A stretch of 40,840 nucleotides of DNA, taken from the NCBI GenBank assembly GCA_020062545.1, contig JAGUWD010000041.1:1-40840 (forward strand), in the 5' to 3' direction. The DNA comes from Thermodesulfovibrionales bacterium. Lineage in GTDB: Bacteria; Nitrospirota; Thermodesulfovibrionia; Thermodesulfovibrionales; Dissulfurispiraceae. Positions 1-7,374 of the stretch are shown here, one piece after another; within the stretch, counting starts at the first letter, position 1, and every line of letters starts with the position of its first letter. Under the pieces are notes generated by a model. That model did no database searches, had not been told where the DNA came from, and saw only the letters and a list, made by a program, of their open reading frames with translations. The translations under genes and the position numbers were made by a program.

Positions 1-112
1 AGAGACACGGCCTTTCAGACAAGAGAGACACGGCCTTTCAGACAAGAAGACACGGCCTTTCAGACAAGAAGACACGGCCTTTCAGACAAGAAGACACGGC
101 CTTTCAGACAAA
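1..112. repeat. Five tandem iterons (22-23 bp), probable replication origin
   Basis: Five near-perfect direct copies sharing the core ACACGGCCTTTCAGAC are spaced 23, 22, 22 and 22 bp apart, about two helical turns, with no unique spacer between them. The array begins at the window edge, so more copies may lie upstream. It sits about 115 bp before a replication-initiator gene and is followed by an AT-rich stretch. Direct repeats with helical phasing next to a rep gene are the standard arrangement of iteron plasmids, where Rep binds each copy to open the origin and control copy number. The repeat and its spacing are seen; the origin role is inferred. Confidence 0.85.
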
Positions 113-160
113 TTTTTTCCCGAATCGTCAATACTGGATTGGCGAAAACGGCGCTTAAGA

Positions 161-204
161 AGTAAAGAAAAGAAGTATATAAGAAGGTATATATATATAT
201 AAAG
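161..204. other. AT-rich stretch, candidate origin unwinding region
   Basis: Between the iterons and rep lies a purine-rich then alternating TATATATA segment (about 187-202), the most AT-rich part of the upstream region. In iteron origins the DNA unwinding element usually flanks the iterons. The same stretch could instead supply the -10 region of the rep promoter. No clear DnaA box is visible. Confidence 0.4.
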
Positions 205-226
205 GAACACCCCCACAAAAATTGAA

Positions 227-1834
227 ATGAAAAAAAACGGCAACGGCAAAAACAATTCAGTCTCAAAAATTATTAGACCCTTACGGGTTGAGATGAATTT
301 TTTAAAAAACTTCATCTTTACCTTTAACAGGAAAGAAGTCAATAGACTTGGCAAAGTAGCAGTAATCACGCGCGAACGTGTCTATAGCGATGGAAGCAAA
401 ACAAAGGCAAATCTCTTAATACACACTGATTGGGAATATGGGCTTGGCGGTCCTTTTGATTACAGAGCATTCAGAACAGTTGAAAAAATACTATCCGACA
501 TCTATACAACAAACGGCAATATTCCCTCGGGACCAATATATCTTGGAAAAGAATACTCAATCCTCAAAATGATGGGCTATAAAAATCCCAACGAAGATAA
601 ATACAAACATCTCAAAGCATTTTTCATGAGAATGCACCGGATGCAATTCAGCTCTGAATTTGCCACTTTTAACCCGGCTGCAGGCAAATGGGCAAAAGGA
701 TACGCATCGGTAGAACCGATATACAAAAAAGTCGTATTTACCGGCGAAGAAATGCCGGAGGGCAGTGATATTGAAAAAGCTGACGCCGTATACATCTGGC
801 TTGGCGATTTATACAAGGACGGTTTGAACCATTGTTATGTTGCTCTTATAGATTATAACTTCTACAGCTCAATCAAGAGTCTGCTTTCACGAAGATTTTA
901 TGAAATAATCAGCATTTACGCCCATAAGCACAACTCAGTTTTCTTCTGGTACTCGGATATTTGCGCGAGGATGCGGCTCAAGAGGCACAAATACAGGGCG
1001 GCTGCTCAACGGCAGATTGGCAAGATTACAGATGAACTTGAAAAGAAAGGTTTTTTAAAGGCTGTTGTATGGACAGACAAAAGCAGGCAGGTCAAACTCG
1101 AACCTGAGGAGATAGAGGAACTTAAGGAGCAGAGAAAACATTTTCTCAAGATAGAGTCCCTCATAAAAAACCAAACCGACACGGAGTTTGAACAGAGCGA
1201 CATAGAAGAAGATAGCACTGACCTAACTAATCTGTCTGAATTACCTGATTGGCTTATTAAACTTGAAATAAATACAAAATTCAAGACACAACTATCGGAA
1301 CAGCCTTCTTTACTGTCTTGTGATGAATCTTGTGATGAAGAGTTCTCAAAAGAAGAACTTAATCCTGCCGCTCCTGCCGCATCAGCGTCGGAGGTAATAT
1401 TCGAGAAAGAAGAAATAACTTTTCCTGACCCAAAGGATGAAGAAACGAGGTGGCACGCATTTTTGACCGTTTACATACGTGAGTATAAAAAAGCTACTGG
1501 CCATTTCCCTCCGCTTAATGTTCGGGATCGTGAGAAGATGAAACCGATATTTGAGTCATACACAGACAGTCAAATTATTAAACTTGTAAAGCAGCTTTTT
1601 TCAACCGCTGATAAATACATTCAAAAAAGCAGCAGGACCATATCATTCTTTGTCATACCTGAAGTACTTGGGAAATTAATTACCGAGGTCGCACAAAAAG
1701 AAAACGAAGCCGCAAACAACAATAAGCCGCTTGAAGATCAGAGAAAGATACGCGTTGCCAAGGCATCTCTCACAGACGAAGAAAGGAGCGAAGGCAAGAA
1801 AATTCTTAGAGAAGCATTAAAACAAATTTTATAA
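227..1834 (+). CDS. Plasmid replication initiator protein (RepA-like, winged helix)
   Basis: The product is 535 aa. Residues about 40-290 resemble the plasmid replication initiator A type: a conserved N-terminal block, then the segment around LLSRRFYEIISIYAHKH and DICARMRLKRHKYRAA, which has the spacing of a Rep winged helix, ending in a Leu/Glu-rich helix. The C-terminal half (about 300-535) is acidic, low in complexity (a Pro/Ala-rich stretch near 390) and probably a flexible linker plus a small helical domain. The protein should bind the iterons at 1-112 and recruit replication proteins. ATG 227 lacks a strong ribosome site; an in-frame ATG at 293 is an alternative start. The sigma-like gene follows 16 bp downstream, so the two may be co-transcribed. 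Confidence 0.72.
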   Translation: MKKNGNGKNNSVSKIIRPLRVEMNFLKNFIFTFNRKEVNRLGKVAVITRERVYSDGSKTKANLLIHTDWEYGLGGPFDYRAFRTVEKILSDIYTTNGNIPSGPIYLGKEYSILKMMGYKNPNEDKYKHLKAFFMRMHRMQFSSEFATFNPAAGKWAKGYASVEPIYKKVVFTGEEMPEGSDIEKADAVYIWLGDLYKDGLNHCYVALIDYNFYSSIKSLLSRRFYEIISIYAHKHNSVFFWYSDICARMRLKRHKYRAAAQRQIGKITDELEKKGFLKAVVWTDKSRQVKLEPEEIEELKEQRKHFLKIESLIKNQTDTEFEQSDIEEDSTDLTNLSELPDWLIKLEINTKFKTQLSEQPSLLSCDESCDEEFSKEELNPAAPAASASEVIFEKEEITFPDPKDEETRWHAFLTVYIREYKKATGHFPPLNVRDREKMKPIFESYTDSQIIKLVKQLFSTADKYIQKSSRTISFFVIPEVLGKLITEVAQKENEAANNNKPLEDQRKIRVAKASLTDEERSEGKKILREALKQIL

Positions 1835-1850
1835 AAAAAGGAGGGGCGTT

Positions 1851-3335
1851 ATGATGCAGCCAACAGTTTTAGGAAATTTTGATATTAGGAGTCGGGATGC
1901 AATGCTCCCATCGGCAAGCGAAGTCGTTGAAGTGACGGAGGTCTATGAAAAGCCTGACGCTGAGCATCTCTGGCAGCAAGCCTACGACTTCGTAGAAACA
2001 GAAAAGAAAAAGATCGCCGGCTACGCCAGACGCTTTTTGCCTTATTCCTCATACTCCCTTGATGAATTCATTCAGCAGGCCTACGTCTCAGCCTACAGAG
2101 CCTTTGAAGAGTGTCTTAAAAAAGGGGAATCTGTCAAATACAAAGGCTATTTCTGGAGGCAGTATCTTAAAGACTGCTTCAAAATGGCCAATATCCCCTC
2201 GAATAAAAAAATCCATGAAAAAAGCATAAAAACCTGCATCAAAGACCAATCTCTTGCTGAAGAAATTCTCAAAGGACTGAGCTGCTCTCCGATAGTTCAT
2301 GAAGAATACAGAGAATACAGCGAAGACGATGCTCCTGCTGCCGCAGTCGCATCGTCCTTTCCGGATCCTCTTCAAACAGCGATTCGGAACGAAGAGGCTC
2401 TGGACAATGAGTTGAGATGTCTGATTCAGAATGAGAAGGTTAAAAAGGCGCTGTTCCTATTGACTCCTCGAGAAAGGCAGGTATGGGAGCACCTCATCGG
2501 GCTCAATCCCTCCGGCAGGATATATAGCGTGCAAGAGCTTATTTCTGTTTTGGGATTAAAGAAGTCGAGAATTCTCGCGCTCAGAGACAATGGACTGGAG
2601 TTTATCCAAAAGATATTCTCGGAACAGAATCGTCTCTACACGCTTCAGGAACTCAGCGAAAAATCTGGATACAGTCTGAGCACCCTGCGGGCCATGAAAA
2701 GATATGGCTTTTTAAAAGCCAAAGAAGATTATATCCAGCGCACTAAAAACAGCAGCGCTCTTTTTACAGAAAAAGCGTTAAACAAACTTATAGCTCGCCG
2801 TGAAGGAAAAATACCGGAAGAAACTCTGACTATTGAAGAAATAAAAAAGTCGAAGAGGGTTAAAAGACAAAAACTCTACACGCTTCAGAAACTCAGCGAG
2901 AGGACCGGCTACAGCATCGGCACCCTTCGATCCATGAGATGTTATGGATTTTTTGAAAGCGGCAGAGAGGTCATAAAAATTTCAGGCTCGACAGCAGGGG
3001 TAGCCTTACCCTCGTCTCGGGGCGATTTAGCCGTTTATAGAGCTTCTGGCGAAGCCACAAGGGCAAAAAAAATCACAGGCGCAGACAAGGTTTTCTATCT
3101 GTTTACCGAAAAAGCCGTCAAAAAACTTATTCTCCGTCGGCAGACGGCGCTAAGAGCCACGAAGAACAAGCATATAGAATCCTCTTTGCTTTATCCTAAG
3201 TCGGTATTTTTTAAGTTTGAAGGCATTAACACAGACAGGTTCCTCCCCAAGGCGAAATATGAGACTACAGATGCCTTTATTGTTCCGGCTCATATTTCGC
3301 CGACCCCCAGCATTTCAATGGGGGTACCTGTATGA
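1851..3335 (+). CDS. Sigma-70-like protein with two C-terminal helix-turn-helix modules
   Basis: The product is 494 aa behind a strong AAGGAGGGG site; ATG 1851 or the adjacent ATG 1854 starts it. Residues about 45-110 resemble sigma-70 region 2 (SLDEFIQQAYVSAYRAFEE, aromatic/basic helix following). Residues about 200-260 (LLTPRERQVWEHLIG, then VQELISVLGLKKSRI) resemble a region 4 helix-turn-helix. From about 262 and 341 come two copies of an MerR/excisionase-like module, each starting LYTLQ(E/K)LSE and ending in LFTEKA(L/V). The second copy carries an extra segment of about 30 aa (see 2985-3080). Probable role: plasmid-specific sigma factor or DNA-binding regulator. It overlaps the next gene by 4 bp. 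The family assignment rests on pattern only; it could be a regulator that does not bind RNA polymerase. Confidence 0.55.
   Translation: MMQPTVLGNFDIRSRDAMLPSASEVVEVTEVYEKPDAEHLWQQAYDFVETEKKKIAGYARRFLPYSSYSLDEFIQQAYVSAYRAFEECLKKGESVKYKGYFWRQYLKDCFKMANIPSNKKIHEKSIKTCIKDQSLAEEILKGLSCSPIVHEEYREYSEDDAPAAAVASSFPDPLQTAIRNEEALDNELRCLIQNEKVKKALFLLTPRERQVWEHLIGLNPSGRIYSVQELISVLGLKKSRILALRDNGLEFIQKIFSEQNRLYTLQELSEKSGYSLSTLRAMKRYGFLKAKEDYIQRTKNSSALFTEKALNKLIARREGKIPEETLTIEEIKKSKRVKRQKLYTLQKLSERTGYSIGTLRSMRCYGFFESGREVIKISGSTAGVALPSSRGDLAVYRASGEATRAKKITGADKVFYLFTEKAVKKLILRRQTALRATKNKHIESSLLYPKSVFFKFEGINTDRFLPKAKYETTDAFIVPAHISPTPSISMGVPV
2985..3080. repeat. Hairpin-rich in-frame insertion inside the sigma-like gene
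   Basis: Compared with the first helix-turn-helix module, the second has about 30 additional residues exactly here. The DNA contains compact hairpins: GGGTA/TACCC at 2998-3011 around GCCT, and TGGC/GCCA at 3047-3057 around GAA. Its codon content (Gly, Ala, Ser, Arg) differs from the Lys/Leu-rich flanks. This resembles palindromic elements that insert in frame into bacterial genes. Only one copy was recognised in this window. Confidence 0.45.
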
Positions 3336-4144
3336 GCCTCTTTCTTGAAGATAAAATTCAGGAGGCTATAGACTTCCTCCGGACCCATGAACCACCTGAA
3401 GGTTATGATGTTCGATTTTCAGGCGGAAAGGATTCCATTGTCGTATATGACATAGTGCAAAAAGCAAGCGTCAAACACACAGTTCATTACAACTTCACAA
3501 CCATAGATCCCCCAGAGGTCACCCGGTTTATTCTCCAGCATTACCCGGAAGTGAAATGGATACGGCCAAAAAAGACCTTCTATCAGTACTTGCTGAGGGT
3601 AGGATTACCTACAAAAACAAGGCGGTGGTGTTGCGGAAAACTCAAACATAGAGTTCATCCAAAAGGCTGTTCAAAGCATATCGTTGTTGGCATCCGGGCA
3701 GAAGAAAGTCCCAAAAGGGCCCAGAGAGGCATGCTTTCTTATAATCCTGATGGTAGAACTATGCAGTACTGTCCTATCTACCATTTCAGCGAGGATGAAG
3801 TATGGGAATATATGGAGCTTAACAATCTTCCCTATCCATCCCTTTATGACGAAGGATTTAGCAGACTTGGCTGTGTCGTATGCCCTTTCATCTGCAGATC
3901 AGGAGGGGTATTAGAAAGACATAAAACGAGATGGCCACGGATATATCGGAAATTTGAAGAAACTGTAGCCCAACTTTATGAGATTAAAAAAGAGTGGTAT
4001 CAAGCCCAGGGGGTTTATTCTGCAGAAAGACTGCTTGAAATGTGGTATAAAAGCGAATCGATATTTAAAGAAGAAGACAGCGACACACAGTGCTGTCTGT
4101 TTCCACAAGGATCACTCCCATTGGGAGCCTGTCAGCCAGCATGA
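3332..4144 (+). CDS. PAPS-reductase-family (adenine nucleotide alpha hydrolase-like) protein
   Basis: The product is 270 aa. The ATP/PAPS-binding loop SGGKDS is at residues 30-35. Paired cysteines RWCCGKLK (98-105) and GCVVCPF (180-186) could ligate an iron-sulfur cluster, as in PAPS reductases and the DNA phosphorothioation protein DndC. At 270 aa it is far shorter than DndC, and no other dnd gene is present. Similar stand-alone members are common on phages and plasmids, frequently beside DNA methyltransferases. It overlaps the sigma-like gene by 4 bp and its stop overlaps the start of the methyltransferase (ATGA at 4141-4144), implying translational coupling. Activity: activation or transfer of sulfur or an adenylated intermediate, possibly on DNA or RNA (inference). 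Confidence 0.7.
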   Translation: MSLFLEDKIQEAIDFLRTHEPPEGYDVRFSGGKDSIVVYDIVQKASVKHTVHYNFTTIDPPEVTRFILQHYPEVKWIRPKKTFYQYLLRVGLPTKTRRWCCGKLKHRVHPKGCSKHIVVGIRAEESPKRAQRGMLSYNPDGRTMQYCPIYHFSEDEVWEYMELNNLPYPSLYDEGFSRLGCVVCPFICRSGGVLERHKTRWPRIYRKFEETVAQLYEIKKEWYQAQGVYSAERLLEMWYKSESIFKEEDSDTQCCLFPQGSLPLGACQPA

Positions 4145-5254
4145 AAGTTTTTCATCAATCAACCTTTGACCCATGGCCTTTTGAAGATGGCAGCGTTCAG
4201 GCCATCATCACCAGTCCGCCTTACTGGGCCCTCCGCAAATACGACATTCCTGATGTAATCATCGGCGGCAGCCCGAAATGCAATCATAAGTGGAACGAAA
4301 TCCCCTTACCGAAAGGTAATGGGGATGGCAAAAGCTTTCGGCGTGATGATCTGGGGGGGGGTAAAACGAGGTGAAAAAACTAATTTCTGTATACATTGCG
4401 GCGCATGGAAAGGCCAGCATGGCCTTGAACCCGACTTTAGGCTTTATATTGAGCATATCCGCTTATGGGCTCGTGAAGCATGGCGGGTGCTCAAGGATGA
4501 TGGATTGTTTTTTATGAACCTTGGAGATTCCTTCGGCGGCTCATGGGGTGCTTATGGCGATGGAACCATGAGAGGCAATCAAAAAAGAAAAAGAGTAGCA
4601 GAAAGATGGGAGAGATATGGAACACCAAAAGACATCATCCCTCCCACGGTGAACGCACCGTATAAATGCAAGCTTATGATTCCTGCTCGGGCTGCAATCG
4701 CACTGATAGATGATGGATGGATATTGCGAAACGATATCGTATGGTGGAAGATAAACGCAATGCCTGAGAGTGTAAAAGATAGATTTTCATCTCGGCATGA
4801 GAACATTTTTATGTTCAGTAAGTCGTCAAGATATTATTTTAACCTTGATGCAGTGCGGGAACCACATAAAGAAAAAACACTTACAGTCATTGGCACAAAA
4901 AGAAACGGCTCAAAAGGTACCGACGAATTAGGCAAGGTTAAAAGCCATGGCTTTATGTCCATGCCTGAAAGGACACTGAATCCTGCCGGTGTAAATCCAG
5001 GCGATGTCTGGGAGTATGCAACTCAACCCTCCCAGGAAAAACATTATGCCATGTGGCCGGAAAAGCTTGTCGAGCGCATGATCAGATGTTCAACCCGACC
5101 CAGAGATATTGTTGTCGATCCTTTTGTCGGCTCGGGTAGTACCCTGAGAGTAGCGGACCGTCTCAACAGGATCGGATACGGCATTGACCTTGGATATCAG
5201 GATATTCAGGAAAGAAAACTCAGAGAAATACAGAAAGAGCTTATTTTAGGATAA
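4141..5254 (+). pseudogene. Beta-class DNA methyltransferase (N4-C or N6-A), frameshifted in a 9-G run
   Basis: Two overlapping open frames encode one methyltransferase. The first (ATG 4141, stop at 4374) holds catalytic motif IV TSPPYW at residues 24-29. The second carries CxxC-containing FCIHCGAW, a typical middle region and the AdoMet-binding motif DPFVGSGST near the C-terminus. Motif IV before motif I defines the beta class; SPPY often goes with N4-cytosine methylation, though N6-adenine is possible. The frames join at a run of nine G (4353-4361). With eight G the codons run CTG-GGG-GGG-GTA into the second frame, giving one protein of about 370 aa. So the gene is off as written: phase-variable, decayed, or a homopolymer sequencing error. 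No partner nuclease is adjacent. Confidence 0.8.
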
Positions 5255-5267
5255 AGAGGCATTGTAT

Positions 5268-5714
5268 ATGACAGAAGACAATAAAAACATAAAGTCCATA
5301 GGTTATCTGCCAAGCTTCTCCAAATACGAGGACTTAAGAATGGCCGCAGCAAAGCTTATTCACGGCCTTGGCCATGACATAAGTGAGGGCAAGATCGTGT
5401 TTGAAAACAATCCGAACTATAGGGAAATCGGTACACAATTAACCAGAATGGGACAATTATTATGGCAGTTGGCGGCTCCTGTAAGAACCTGCTCGGACTT
5501 TTCCGAGGAAGAAAAAAATGAATTCTCGGAATTTCGGCCTCTTTTGGAAAAATGCACTGATTTTACTCCGCTGTTTGACCTCTGCGTGTTAATGATAGCA
5601 AAGCAAAAAACTTTATCTGAAATTGAAGAATTATTTAAAGAACGTGCTAATGAAACGAGCCATTTTAACAAGCCGGCTATCCTCTATCTGCAGGGGTGGC
5701 CTATTATCAAATAG
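5268..5714 (+). CDS. Small unknown acidic protein
   Basis: The product is 148 aa from ATG 5268, which has AGAGG about 8 bp upstream; an in-frame TTG at 5262 is less likely. The protein is predicted largely helical and acidic, with an N-terminal segment resembling short plasmid or phage accessory proteins, but I recognise no domain. It follows the methyltransferase frame by 13 bp and is probably co-transcribed. Its last 84 bp overlap the 3' end of the opposing gene at 5631-6470, an unusually long convergent overlap, so one of the two C-termini may be a recent extension. Confidence 0.6.
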   Translation: MTEDNKNIKSIGYLPSFSKYEDLRMAAAKLIHGLGHDISEGKIVFENNPNYREIGTQLTRMGQLLWQLAAPVRTCSDFSEEEKNEFSEFRPLLEKCTDFTPLFDLCVLMIAKQKTLSEIEELFKERANETSHFNKPAILYLQGWPIIK

Positions 5715-6470
5715 ATCCAACCGTTTTTCTTCGCGAAATTTGTTTTCGTAATAGCGACGGTGTTTATTTATATGCACATTAAGTCTAACCCAATCATAAT
5801 CATTCATGGTAGCATGGATATCGCCGGCATAAGCTCCTAAAATTCCTCTCTCATCTGGGTTCAGGATAAGCCATTCATTTTCTTTCAGGCCGAACACGGT
5901 CTTATTGCAAAGAAGCACGTGTTTAATGGGAACATATCTCTTAATTATTGCGCATCCGGAATAGCACGTTCCACAACCGTAACTGTCAATAGTGTCCGTA
6001 TCAACTGGGATTATTTCAGAATCGGATGACGCTTTCTCTTTTGCGATGACATAAGATGCTCCGTATTCGTCTCTTAATCCACGCCACAGTTCTATCATGT
6101 CCCCATGAATAAAATTTTGGGTGCCTTCGACATTTCCATTAAATATCTCCGATTGAGTATGCTTATACAATTTGTTTAATTCATCAACGCTTCTATAAAT
6201 ATCCTCATATGCTATCGAATCAAAAAATTTCTCAACAAGTCCGTTATTCCTTCTCCAATGTAAGGAATCAAAACATCTTTCTCCAAATGTCGGCAGCCTA
6301 TGAAGATTGAAAACGATTCTTGTAATGAAAGTCAGATATATATGCCCTATGCCACATTTGCCATGGTTCCAGCACTCCTGATACGGAATTTCTGGAAGGT
6401 GAGGTAAATTATGAGGTGTTCCGTCTATAGCATTTCGTAGTAACGGATCGTTTATATGAATAATAGCCAT
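5631..6470 (-). CDS. Unknown protein, possible ADP-ribosyltransferase-like
   Basis: The product is 279 aa, without signal peptide or membrane segment. Three features fit an arginine-type ADP-ribosyltransferase layout in the right order: Arg130 in IELWRGL, a Ser/Cys-rich stretch around 163-171 followed by a helix and a hydrophobic strand, and Glu197/Glu199 in KENEWLIL, matching an E-x-E signature. The central S-T-S motif is not convincing, so this is tentative. The gene faces the others and has a TATAAT at 6476-6481 only 5 bp before ATG 6470, with no ribosome site, suggesting a leaderless message. It could be a toxin or a modifier of host or phage proteins; no obvious antitoxin is adjacent other than possibly the convergent 5268-5714 gene. 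Confidence 0.5.
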   Translation of the reverse strand: MAIIHINDPLLRNAIDGTPHNLPHLPEIPYQECWNHGKCGIGHIYLTFITRIVFNLHRLPTFGERCFDSLHWRRNNGLVEKFFDSIAYEDIYRSVDELNKLYKHTQSEIFNGNVEGTQNFIHGDMIELWRGLRDEYGASYVIAKEKASSDSEIIPVDTDTIDSYGCGTCYSGCAIIKRYVPIKHVLLCNKTVFGLKENEWLILNPDERGILGAYAGDIHATMNDYDWVRLNVHINKHRRYYENKFREEKRLDLFDNRPPLQIEDSRLVKMARFISTFFK

Positions 6471-6509
6471 CGCATATTATAATATACAATCACATCTTAG
6501 GAGTTTAGA

Positions 6510-6533
6510 GGTTACCCTTCAACGTATTATAAT
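6510..6533 (+). promoter_or_regulatory. GGTTACC box with TATAAT, leaderless promoter candidate
   Basis: GGTTACC (6510-6516), an 11-bp gap, then a perfect TATAAT (6528-6533). Transcription would start about 6-7 bp later, at 6540, which is the A of the ATG of the next gene. The same box and spacing recur at 7264, 28512 and 28896. No TTGACA-like -35 hexamer is present at the usual distance, so the box may be the recognition element of an alternative sigma factor or an activator. Confidence 0.55.
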
Positions 6534-6539
6534 CTCTAT

Positions 6540-6959
6540 ATGACCCTCTCAGAAGCCTCTCAGACTTTCAAAATCCCCCTTAAGGCACTCAGAGACCTCC
6601 AGAAAGACGGATATATTAAGGGGGAGCCTTTTGCGAAGTCTGACATCCACTTCCTTGCGTGTATCAGGGCGATTTGGTGCAAGGAAAAATACATTCAGCA
6701 TCAGTTAGCCCGCATAAGCGCAAAAAAGCGTTATGCCCTCGCAATTAAGGCGCCCATGAATCGCATCGAGAGGTGGATTTTTGAGCGATATTTTTCGCTC
6801 CCTAAAGGCAAGCGCCTTTCTATCGAAACAGTAGTCCATGAAGTATGTTCAATTTTCAAAACTCCTGATACTCATGGACTTCGAAAGACAATCATCCGCA
6901 TCCGCAAACGGGCGTATAACCTCCGGAGCCGGATGCGGATGCCTTTCAAACAGCCCTAA
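6540..6959 (+). CDS. Small helix-turn-helix DNA-binding protein (MerR/excisionase-like N-terminus)
   Basis: The product is 139 aa and basic. Residues 1-40 (MTLSEASQTFKIPLKALRDL, then a DGYIKG turn) look like the winged helix of MerR or excisionase proteins, resembling the modules of the sigma-like protein at 1851. The C-terminal part is rich in Arg/Lys and ends in a strongly basic tail, consistent with DNA binding. ATG 6540 has no ribosome site and coincides with the predicted transcription start, so translation may be leaderless. It precedes the centromere-like repeats and parM, so a regulator of partition or of copy number is plausible (inference). Confidence 0.6.
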   Translation: MTLSEASQTFKIPLKALRDLQKDGYIKGEPFAKSDIHFLACIRAIWCKEKYIQHQLARISAKKRYALAIKAPMNRIERWIFERYFSLPKGKRLSIETVVHEVCSIFKTPDTHGLRKTIIRIRKRAYNLRSRMRMPFKQP

Positions 6960-7000
6960 ATATTATCATTTTAATCTGCCTTTTCTCTATGCTTAACACT

Positions 7001-7038
7001 AAGAAAGCGCAGATTAAAACGCACTTTCTTGTTTTTTT
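7001..7038 (+). terminator. Imperfect hairpin followed by a T run
   Basis: AAGAAAGCGC (7001-7010) pairs with GCACTTTCTT (7021-7030) with one mismatch and a 10-nt loop, followed by GTTTTTTT (7031-7038). It lies 41 bp after the 6540-6959 gene and could end its transcript. It also carries the GCACTT motif of the neighbouring repeats, so it may be part of the centromere-like array instead. Confidence 0.5.
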
Positions 7039-7314
7039 ATGATGAGGAAGTGCTAATTAATTAGCACTTCCTCATCATAGTCTTTACTTCCTGCTCCCTT
7101 CGGGAGCCTCTCATCCTCTAATTACTCATTGCGGACTATAAATAAACATAGTATTGTTATTACTCAGAATCGAGTAATAACATCAGATTAAACTGCACTT
7201 CCTCGCCTCTATCGGCATCGCAAGTGCAGTTTAAATCACCCTTCCGTGCAATCTTTAATCAGGGGTTACCCCCTCGGGCATTAAACTCATGAAGTGCAAA
7301 TTAATCTGCACTTT
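7038..7314. repeat. Cluster of inverted repeats, candidate parC centromere
   Basis: This gene-free region (6960-7374) holds a dense series of inverted repeats: a perfect 42-bp palindrome at 7038-7079; 11-bp arms at 7155-7165 and 7172-7182 around GTTATTACTC; 13-bp arms at 7188-7200 and 7222-7234; and 7-bp arms at 7292-7298 and 7307-7313. All except the second share the half-site AAGTGC/GCACTT, most often extended as GGAAGTGC or AAGTGCA. The cluster lies directly upstream of parM. Type II plasmid partition loci carry parC, an array of ParR-binding repeats, in this place. The repeats are seen; the centromere role is inferred. Confidence 0.65.
7264..7287 (+). promoter_or_regulatory. GGTTACC box with TAAACT -10-like element upstream of parM
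   Basis: GGTTACC (7264-7270), an 11-bp gap, then TAAACT (7282-7287), the same geometry as the boxes at 6510, 28512 and 28896. It would produce a message with a leader of about 80 nt before parM that contains the last inverted repeat (7292-7313), where a ParR-type protein could repress. Confidence 0.4.
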
Positions 7315-7374
7315 CCTGCTCGTAAGCAGGTAATAAGGTCAAAATAAAAAGCCCTTAAAGGCGAGGAGGGAACA

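Noticed and set aside
1-112. CRISPR array
   Set aside because: Repeats are contiguous with no unique spacers, and lie next to a rep gene; they are iterons.
3332-4144. DndC phosphorothioation protein
   Set aside because: Too short (270 aa) and no dndB/D/E genes nearby; only the superfamily can be claimed.
4319-4374. Programmed ribosomal frameshift rather than a broken gene
   Set aside because: The slippery run is poly-G without a recognisable downstream stimulator; length variation of the run or an error is simpler.
7001-7314. Riboswitch or attenuator for parM
   Set aside because: The repeats are DNA-palindromic, share half-sites and mostly lie upstream of the candidate promoter at 7264, which fits protein-binding sites better than RNA structure.
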